This document shows, in pieces, positions 56,938 to 64,000 of a stretch of 64,000 nucleotides of DNA. The stretch lies in NCBI RefSeq assembly GCF_037893015.1, contig NC_133666.1:463316867-463380866 (forward strand). The letters run 5' to 3'. The position numbers and the translations under genes are program-made. Each line of letters opens with the position of its first letter. The stretch's first letter is position 1. Below the pieces are notes generated by a model. The model saw only the letters and a program-made list of their open reading frames with translations, was not told where the DNA came from and ran no database searches. The stretch comes from Macrotis lagotis. Its lineage: Eukaryota; Chordata; Mammalia; Peramelemorphia; Peramelidae.

Positions 56938-57244
56938 AATAGAGAAGAGATCAAGGACTAGGTTACCTGTCAGATCTATGGAAAGGGAAGCAGTTTATGA
57001 CTAAGGAAGAGATGGAGAACATCACTAAAAACAAACTAGATAATTTCAATTACATTAAATTAAAAAAAGCTTTTGCACAGACAAAACTACTGTAATCAAG
57101 ATCAAAAGAAATGTAGTAAACTGGGAAACAATCTTTACAACTAATGTTTCTGACGAATGACTCATTTCTAAAATATATAGAGAACTGAGCCATGTTTTTT
57201 TTTTAAAAAAAGCCATTCCCCAACTGACAAATTGGTCAAAGGAT

Positions 57245-57523
57245 ATGCAAAGGCAATTTACAGATGAGGAGATCAAAGCAATCTATAGTCATATGAAAAA
57301 TTGCTCTAAATCATTACTTATTAGAGAAATGCAAATTAAAGCTTCTCTGAGGTACCACCTCATACCTCTCAGACTGGCCAATATGACCAGAAAGGATAAT
57401 GATCATTGTTGGAAGGGTTGTGGGAAATCTGGGACACTATTACATTGTTGGTGGAACTGTGAACTCATCCAACCTTTCTGGAGAGAAATTTGGAACTATG
57501 CCCAAAGGGCAACAAAAATGTGA
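57245..57523 (+). pseudogene. L1 ORF2 C-terminal fragment with intact Cys/His motif
   Basis: 92 codons, including IREMQIKASLRYHLIPLRLA and CWKGCGKSGTLLHCWWNC. This segment follows the RT domain in ORF2p. It is isolated from any RT or endonuclease sequence. Confidence 0.8.
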
Positions 57524-58137
57524 ATGACCTTTGATTCAGCAATACCACTACTGGGTCTATACCCTGAAAAGATTATGAAAAAAGGGCAAAAACATCACTT
57601 GTACAAAAATATTCATAGCAGCCCTGTTTGTGGTGGCAAAGAATTGAAAATCAAGTAAATGTACTTCAATTGGGGCATGGCTTAGCAAACTGTGGTATAT
57701 GTATGTCATGGAACACTACTGTTCTATTAGAAAGCAGGAGGGATGGGAATTCAGGGAAACCTGGAGGGATTTGCATGAACTGATGCTGAGTGAGATGAGC
57801 AGAATCAGAAAAACACTGTACACCCTAACAGCAACATGGGGGTGATTATCAACCTTGAAGGACTCGCTCATTCCATCAGTGCAACAGTCAGGGACAATTT
57901 TGGGCTATCTGCAAAGGAGAGTACCATCTGTAGCCAGTTAAAGAGCCATGGAGTTTGAACAAAGTCCAAGGACTATTTCCTTTAATTTAGGAAAAAAAAC
58001 CTGATATCTTATTGTCTGATCTTGTTATCTCTTAAACTTTATATTTCTTCCTTAAGGATATGATTTCTCTCTCATCATACTCAATTTGGATCAATGTATA
58101 CCATGGAAACAATATAAAGACTGACAAATTGCCTTCT

Positions 58138-58160
58138 GTGGGGGTGGGGTGGGGGGAGGG
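58138..58160 (+). repeat. G-rich tract of L1 3' UTR
   Basis: tgggggtggggtggggggaggg; G-quadruplex-type sequence, a normal trait of L1 3' UTRs. Confidence 0.7.
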
Positions 58161-58273
58161 AAGTAAGATTAGGGGGGAAAATTGTAAAACTCAAAATAAA
58201 TTAAAAAAATCTGTAATGGAAAAAAAATAGAGAATTGGCCTTAAAAGTCTTAAAGATCTGTATTCAAGTCAAA

Positions 58274-58274
<1 letters not shown>

Positions 58275-58322
<48 letters not shown>
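58275..58322. repeat. (CA)24 microsatellite
   Basis: Pure CA run, among the longest in the window. Confidence 0.95.
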
Positions 58323-58325
<3 letters not shown>

Positions 58326-59730
58326 CCAAAGGGAAATCATGGGATTACTGATTTATTCCCAACCTCTTAGGGTTCCTTTAAGGATTAAATCAGAAAATGT
58401 ACAAGAAAGCAATTAGTAAACCTTGAAATGACACAACATTCATGTTTTTCATGATTACATGCAAAATTTTAAGTCAGTAATATGTTGTCATGAAAGTTAT
58501 GAACCTTATAATTAAATTATTCCAGTTGCAATCAAAATAAAGAGGGGGTAAGATAAAGATGGGAAATTGAGGCAAAGGAAAAAACCAAGACAATTAACTT
58601 TAAATAACTTTCATGATTTCTTTGCATGCTTTACTTTCTTCTCCCCCTTCAACAACAGAGCATTTGTTCAGATAAATGGAGAGAGGTGCAATTTTGATAG
58701 TGTTTTCATAGACATTTGTCTTGCACTCATAACTAGAGAAACATTGAAAACTTCAATGTCTTTCTCAATTTGCTTCCCCCAAGCACCTCCTGCCCCCTGA
58801 AAGACTCAGACTAATAAGAACATTAAATATTTAAAACATTTTATTCACACAACAATAAGGCAAAAGACAATTATGAAAAATTCTCCATCTCCAAAAGAGA
58901 TATTCTAATTATAACCCTCTGTGGTTTGGGGTTGCTAAACTCTCTCATCCTATAGCTTGATTAACAAACAATCATCCATGCTCAGGGATGCAAAATTACT
59001 TCAGTTAGTTTTCTGAAGGAAATACTTTGGTACTTGCCTACATTTACTACCCCTTTCTAAATTTATTTTCCTTTTTTAGATGTTCTTCCTAATATTTGTG
59101 CCATGAATCGGACTGTGTTCTTAGGATTACCATGGTTTTTTGATTCACTATGTCCTTAGATTGGATTACCTGGATTTATTGGTTGGTTCTCCCTGACCAG
59201 CAATACATATTGGACTCATGGTTGACTGGGGTTGCTATCTCTGTATTGGAAGCATCTAATTTAGTACTTATCAGAATATTGGTCAGAATATACAATATGT
59301 TGCTTCATCTATCACCAAAGTGGAGGTCTACATGCACAATTGAAAAACTTTAAATGTGGTTCACTTAGCCACCTTGAGGATAAGAACTTCAAATTTTACT
59401 GAGATACAGTTAATTTCTGCCAACAAATCATTCCTGCATGAGGCGGGAGGGAGGAAGAAGGAAGGGATCTTACCTTAGTTTTCCTGGATTATGCCTAATA
59501 TACTTAGATCTTCTGCACTGACCATAACCTTCCCATCATATTGAAGCAAGGGTTTAATGCAAGTTAAAAAAAAAAACTCATTTGGAAGCCAAAAAACCAT
59601 ACACTTAGCAAAAACTATTTTATAGAGAACAAAGGACAAGAATATGAAGATCATTTTAAATGTCACAGTTCCAATTTAGTTATTCTTCCTCGAAAAGCTT
59701 CAAAACAAAGAAAGGAAATAGATTTCTCAC
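58323..59730. other. Intron DNA next to the L3MBTL4 exon
   Basis: Probable MIR tail at 58330-58420; the remaining 1.3 kb is repeat-poor. The 77-codon frame at 58567-58800 is unremarkable. Confidence 0.4.
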
Positions 59731-59888
59731 CTCATCAACAGTCCATTTGGCGACTTCACTTGCCTGGATATCAGCCACACCTGGAAGAAGCTTGCAATGT
59801 TGTTCCCTGCAGAGGGGAAGGTCCCGAGAGGGATGAGTTGACATGGCAGAGAGGAAGACTGACTGGTGGAGGGTCTGTTGTGTACTTT
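59731..59888 (-). CDS. L3MBTL4: L3MBTL4 exon (third from 3' end): linker and start of SAM domain
   Basis: On the minus strand an acceptor (…ctctacag) precedes base 59888 and a donor (gatgag|gtgagaa) follows 59731. The 158 nt exon starts with two bases that complete a split codon, then gives 52 open codons: STQQTLHQSV… HCKLLPGVADI… VAKWTVDE. The last residues, KWTVDE, are the first helix of a SAM domain. The preceding part is the low-complexity linker that follows the MBT repeats and zinc finger in L3MBTL proteins. It joins in frame (phase 0) to the exon at 35167-35105. Family knowledge: L3MBTL proteins are nuclear chromatin compactors that read mono- and dimethyl-lysine through MBT repeats and self-associate or pair through the SAM domain. 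The choice of L3MBTL4 over paralogs 1 and 3 rests on the linker and tail matching what I remember of L3MBTL4; I could not align them. Exons further 5' are outside the window or not visible. Confidence 0.87.
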
Positions 59889-59944
59889 CTGTAGAGTATT
59901 CTAGGGGGAAAAAGTAGGGCTATGTGGAACCAATTTATTCAACT

Positions 59945-60205
59945 TAACAAATTTCAATAATTCTAATAGCTAACATTTATATCATTTATGATATTCCAGA
60001 CACTTCACAATCATTATCTCATTGGATCTTCACAACAACCCTAGGAGGTAGGTGCTAGTCTCATTTTGTGGACAAAAACATTGAGACATAAAGAGGTTAA
60101 ATGACTTGCTCAGTCACACAGCTAGAAAGTGTCTGAGGCCAGATTTTGAACTCAGGTTTTTCTGACTCTAGGTTCATTGTCTACAGAGTTCACTGTGCTA
60201 TGTGC
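59945..60205 (-). mobile_element. MIR
   Basis: ttcacaacaaccctaggagg, gacttgctcagtcacacag, gaactcaggtttttctgac. It lies just upstream (minus sense) of the visible 5'-most exon. Confidence 0.75.
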
Positions 60206-60224
60206 AATGGTAGATACAAAAGTT

Positions 60225-60529
60225 TTGAAAAGCACTGGCCTTGGAGTCAGAAAGACGGAAGGTTGAATCCAACCTCAGACACTTGATACCCACTGGCTAT
60301 GCGGCCTTGGATAAGTCACCTAACTCTGCTTGCCTCGCATCCAGGGCCATCTTCAGTCATCCTGATTCATATCTGGCCACTGGACCCAGATGACTCTGGA
60401 GGTGAAAGTGAGGCTGATGACTTAGCACAGCATCCCCCTCCCTCAAATCCAATTTATGTGCTTGTCAAAGTATCACCTCCCTGATGTCATAGTCCTCTTT
60501 GAGAGGACAAATGAGAATGAAGGACAAAG

Positions 60530-60577
<48 letters not shown>

Positions 60578-60590
60578 CATCATCATCCTT
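60225..60590 (+). mobile_element. Type-3 SINE with (ATT)n end
   Basis: Head aagcactggccttggagtc, tail gcatccagggccatcttc, ggtgaaagtgaggctgat and tatcacctccctgatgtc, then gaaggacaaagc. It is followed by (ATT)n at 60531-60577 and (CAT)n to 60588, a microsatellite grown from its tail. Confidence 0.8.
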
Positions 60591-61094
60591 ATATACTTTG
60601 GGTCAAATCTGATATGCTGAATGACTATTATATTTAATCATGTTATTATAATGAATAATAATAGTAATAATAATCCTCCAATAAGGTATTTGAAAGTGAT
60701 GCTAGGTTTTCAGACACCTACTTGTCATTGGAATAAGCAAATAAAGGTCATGTATCAAAGTGACTGTTATGATGTTCACAAATCAGCTTCATTAGGACTG
60801 AGAAAGAGCACTACCAGAAGAAGTTGGTCATCAGGAAAAGATTTTTAGTTATAGCAACTGGTTAAACAATCTCTTCTGATTTGGAGGATATGGGGTCTAA
60901 ATGTATAGATTCCCCCCTTTTTCCCCCTCAATAGAGCTTTAAAAAAACCCACATATTTTTGTTCTCCTTAGCTTTCCTCTGATGACTCTGATGTATGCTA
61001 TAATTCTTCTGAGATATCAGAAGGCATTTATATCAATCCTTATCTGAGTATCACCAATACCAACATCAAGAACACCACCACCATCAAGTTTACT

Positions 61095-61240
61095 AATACC
61101 AACACTATAATACTTTTAATGTTTGCAAAGTGCTTTACATTTATTAACTCTCTAGGGTTCCATAGCTGGCAAGTGTGAAACAGGACGTGAACTCTGGACT
61201 GCCTGACTCCCAGTTCTTGATGCTATATGCTACATCATCC
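61095..61240 (-). mobile_element. MIR fragment
   Basis: gtttgcaaagtgctttacat, ggttccatagctggcaag. Confidence 0.55.
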
Positions 61241-61425
61241 ACTTGCCAAAAAGATCACCCTAGTCTTTGCTTACAGACCTCCAGTGAGGGGCAATGCCCT
61301 TGTACCTCCTTCTGCCCATTCCATCTTTGGATAGTTCATGTTGTAACGAAGGCTCTGCTTAGAGAAAAGTCTACCTTGCTCTCTTTATTAGCTCCATTCA
61401 TTGCCTCTTAATCTGCCCTCCAAGG

Positions 61426-61955
61426 CTGAGTTGATGTTTGTCCTTCAATGATATGTCTTGACTCATGAGTGAATTACATTTAAGTGAAGTAGAGTTGCAC
61501 ACAGTCATCAGCCTAACTCTCTCTTCCACAGTCATTGAAGTCCAGTGACAGTACAAAAGTCAAGACAGTGTAATGGAATGCAGTAGATGTCCTTAGCTTC
61601 TTCCATTTCTGACTAAGTTCTAAGGGCTTCACAATGCCTGCTTCAGCAACATTAGAATAAATAAGAATAAATGGAATAAATTGTACTCATTTGCCCATTT
61701 CACCAGGGGAAGCCTACGGTAAACAATGAAGCTGTCTGAGGTTTATTCCCAAGTTGGTTTAGCCCAATTGCTGAGATAGTTTACCAGGATGTGGCTGTTG
61801 CAAATGCTACAGTTTCTTGGAGCCATAGGTGTGAGTTGAATGACACATGAAGACCAAAGCTGGGTGAGGATCCTTGAAAAGAGTTTGGCAATCTCTCACA
61901 TCAGAGGTATTAGTCCTTGGTATTCACCACAAATACCAAGGGTAAGTAGAACAAA
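61426..61955 (-). mobile_element. LINE-like segment sharing its end with type-3 SINE tails
   Basis: On the minus strand this segment ends with the same sequence as the type-3 SINE tails (…tcaatgaaggacaaacatc). On the plus strand gatgtttgtccttcaatg is followed by gtgaattacatttaagtg and catcagcctaactctctc. It then extends about 330 bp further, beyond the SINE homology. It may be the 3' end of the LINE that mobilised those SINEs. I cannot name the family. Confidence 0.4.
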
Positions 61956-61959
61956 ACTA

Positions 61960-63240
61960 ATCTCTCTTCCACATCACAACATTTCAAATACTTGAATATA
62001 GTAATGTCACTACTAAATCTCGTTTCCTTTTCTCCAGATGAAAAGGTTTCCTCCACTAATTCTCATATGGCAGAATCTCAAAGGCCTTTATAAGCCTAAC
62101 TGTCCTTTGAATACCACATGATATCCTTTGAAAAATATTGAAAATATTACTGTTTTCAGACACAGTCTGACTAGAACAGAGTAAATAGGAAAAACATCAT
62201 CTTTTTAGTCCTGGACACTATGCCTGCCTGAATGTAATCAATGATTTATTTCTTTTTAAAAGTTTTATTGTTATGCAAAGTTTTAACATTACAAACATTT
62301 GTAGACCTTCCACTTTATAAGAGGTCATTTGTAAAAAGCAAAATAGTGAAGTCAAACTAAATAATACAGTGATCTGAAAAGTGTACACATTATTTTATAT
62401 CAGTAGTCCTGCCCCACTCCTATCCTTTCTGTTTTTATTAATGAAAAGAAATTGCTTTCCTCTTCCTCCATTCCCCATAATATTGGGGGGGAAAGAATAG
62501 ATAAACAAATGTCTTGTAAAAAATAAACATAATTAAATAAAACACATTTCCTAAATGTTTATATGCAGAAATGTACACATATTCATATCCACATATAATT
62601 TTGCATTCTAAATTATCATCTCTGTGTCATAGAGAACATGTTTTAAGCTCTGGATCCATGTATGGTCACTGTACTGATCATAGTTCCTACAGCTTTTAAA
62701 GTTGTTTATTTTTACAGTGTTGTATAAATTGGTTCTGCTCATTTCATTCTTTATTAGCTTATAAACATTTTCAAAATGGTTCATTTTTATATTGATATTA
62801 CACAATATGAATTGTTCTGGTTTTGCTCACTTCACTCTGCATCAATTCACACTAGTCTTTACATAGCTCTTTGAAATCATGCATTTCCTTATTCCTTATA
62901 GCACAATAATATTCCATATTCATACATCACAACTTACCCAGCCATTCTTCAATTGATAATTGATTTTTTTCTTATCACCACAAAAAAGTGCTACAATATC
63001 TTAGTACATATTGGACTTTTCCCTCATTCTTTGATCTCTGATATAAACTAAAAATTCATTAATTTTCTAAACTATCCTATCACAGTGGTGATTCATATTA
63101 AGCTTGCAGTTTACTAAAATCCTAGATCTTGTTTTCAAATGATTTGTTGCTTAGCCAATCTTCTTTATTATTGTATTTGTGAATTTAAAAAAAAAATTCA
63201 TGTGTAAGACTGTATATGTATTTCTCAAATTTCTCCTTAT
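61960..63240 (+). mobile_element. Ancient repeat R1, split by an L1
   Basis: The left part, 61960-62239 (cactactaaatctcgtttcc, gtctgactagaacagagt, cctggacactatgcctg), and the right part, 63051-63240 (tcatattaagcttgcag, catgtgtaagactgtata), are in the same order and orientation as the copy at 21.9-23.2 kb. The L1 at 62240-63050 lies between them. Confidence 0.55.
62240..63050 (-). mobile_element. L1 3' end inserted in an ancient repeat
   Basis: Reverse-strand L1: 'aaaagttttattgttatg' at the tail end, then ggttctgctcatttcatt and cttcactctgcatcaatt, ending near 63050. The flanking 61960-62239 and 63051-63240 read as one older repeat when joined. Confidence 0.75.
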
Positions 63241-63368
63241 TAGGGATCTTTCTTTTCTTTCCCTGTGTTACACTTTCCTAATACAGAATTCCCTTTTCCC
63301 TCTTTATATGTTTTTTTCTTTATTTATACAGTGAAGTCCTTCTTTGAGTTTTGAAAGGAATATTTCAT

Positions 63369-63538
63369 GGGGTGACTAGGTGGCGCAGTGGATAGAGCAC
63401 CGGTCCTGGAATCAGGAGTACCTGAGTTCAAATCCAGCCTCAGACCCTTAATATTCACCTAGCTGTGTGGTCTTGGGCAAGCCACTTAACCCCACTGCCT
63501 TGCAAAAAAAAAATGAAAAAAAAAAAAAGAAAAGAAAA
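63369..63538 (+). mobile_element. Type-1 SINE, young looking
   Basis: Flanked by gaaaggaatatttcat (63353-63368) and gaaaggaatacttcat (63539-63554). Head ggtgactaggtggcgcag keeps CpG dinucleotides; long A-rich tail with AAAAG units. Confidence 0.9.
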
Positions 63539-63621
63539 GAAAGGAATACTTCATTACCAATGTGAAGGCATTTCTCTCTCATATCATCATGGTGTTCTGT
63601 TGTTGAAGTAATGAAAAAAAT

Positions 63622-63842
63622 GGCTGACATTTATCTAAAGCTTTAAGGTTTACAAATAAGATTTCATTTGATCCTCACAACAGCACTGTGAAATAGGAAG
63701 TGTAAATATTATTATAATCATTTCAAAGCTTAGAAAATTCAGAGATGATTTGGCCCCCAACTTCACACAGTAAATAGCAGAGCCAGAATTCATGTCTTCT
63801 GATTCTAAAGCTTTTTTTCTTTTCAATGTATTATGCTGCTCC
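63622..63842 (-). mobile_element. MIR
   Basis: tgatcctcacaacagcactg, acttcacacagtaaatagc, gaattcatgtcttctgatt. Confidence 0.75.
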
Positions 63843-64000
63843 CATATTATTACAAATTCTCATATATATGTATATAAATTCAAAAATATCATAATACAAA
63901 ATAACATGTACATTAGAGAGGTTCTAAACAAAGTGTTATGTGAGAGGCATGGAGAAAGGAGAACATTGTAGGGTCATAGGATGTAGGCCTAACAGAACAC

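Larger units (their letters stand above)
56947..58225 (+). mobile_element. 5'-truncated L1 with canonical 3' end
   Basis: It begins within the ORF2 C-terminal region (GLGYLSDLWKG-like) and runs through the 3' UTR G-rich stretch (58138-58160) to an A-rich tail. A 9 bp repeat, 'aatagagaa', at 56938-56946 and 58226-58234 may be the target duplication. The frame at 57245-57523 keeps the intact zinc-knuckle-like motif CX3CX7HX4C and HCWWNCELIQPFW. This is the best-preserved L1 3' end in the window. Confidence 0.85.
35168..59730 (-). other. L3MBTL4: L3MBTL4 intron, 24.6 kb, repeat-filled
   Basis: This intron is bounded by gtgagaa (5') and ttgtgttgtag (3') on the minus strand. It holds many SINEs, MIRs, four L1 blocks and microsatellites, listed separately. 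I saw no further in-frame SAM or MBT exon inside it, and the flanking exons join without a gap in the domain. Confidence 0.8.

Noticed and set aside
59889..64000. Search for further upstream L3MBTL4 exons (zinc finger or MBT repeats)
   Set aside because: No acceptor-exon-donor combination giving MBT or C2HC-type residues was seen on the minus strand; the region is MIR, SINE, L1 and old repeats.

Overview
The window is vertebrate nuclear DNA from a marsupial. It is AT-rich, has no dense gene layout, and is filled with interspersed repeats. The dominant SINEs share a tRNA-derived head (A box near 'tggcgcagtgg', B box 'gttcaaatcc') and occur with three different tails. Beside them are MIR and L2 relics, several generations of L1, and an L1-like element with ORF1 but no ORF2 (HAL1-like). 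This mix is typical of metatherian genomes. The sharp L1 3' ends and the SINE tail 'ccttgcaaaaacct' make me lean to an Australian (dasyurid-type) marsupial, but that is an impression and not a demonstration.

One protein-coding gene is supported, on the minus strand: the 3' end of an L3MBTL-family polycomb/MBT gene, best matched to L3MBTL4. Three exons with consensus splice sites join in frame: 59888-59731, 35167-35105 and 34083-33922. They encode a linker and a complete C-terminal SAM domain, then a TAG stop. The introns are 24.6 kb and 1.0 kb. The upstream exons (MBT repeats, zinc finger) would lie beyond position 64000. Everything from about 33.8 kb down to position 1 is downstream intergenic DNA. 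Its only weak hint of another transcript is an open 30-codon stretch with a splice-donor consensus and promoter-like motifs near 10.5-10.7 kb.

Layout. 1-10 kb: SINE, MIR and L2 relics, purine-rich tracts, and a CA/GA junction microsatellite. 10-16 kb: the candidate exon, a pair of inverted ~120 bp repeats, and SINEs of all three tail types. 16.2-19.3 kb: old L1 sequence invaded by a younger opposite-strand L1 with target-site duplications. 20-27.4 kb: an AT microsatellite, a perfect 46 bp palindrome, an ancient amniote repeat split by a MIR, another L1 3' end, and L2. 28.1-31.3 kb: a near-complete HAL1-like element with GC-rich 5' UTR, broken ORF1 and SINE-like units in its 3' part. 31.5-32.4 kb: L1 with a SINE inside. 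33.8-35.2 kb: the last two gene exons. 35.2-59.7 kb: the penultimate intron, with three degenerate copies of an acceptor-like block at 41-44 kb and a five-layer nest of insertions at 52.2-56.2 kb. 59.7-64 kb: the first visible exon, a type-3 SINE, and an L1 that splits the ancient repeat.

I found no bacterial-type system, CRISPR array, intact non-L1 transposase, or complete retroviral gene. What is notable is the retroelement archaeology and a few unexplained symmetric structures. All boundaries were read by eye; repeat borders are typically good to about 10-20 bases, and much better where target-site duplications are cited.
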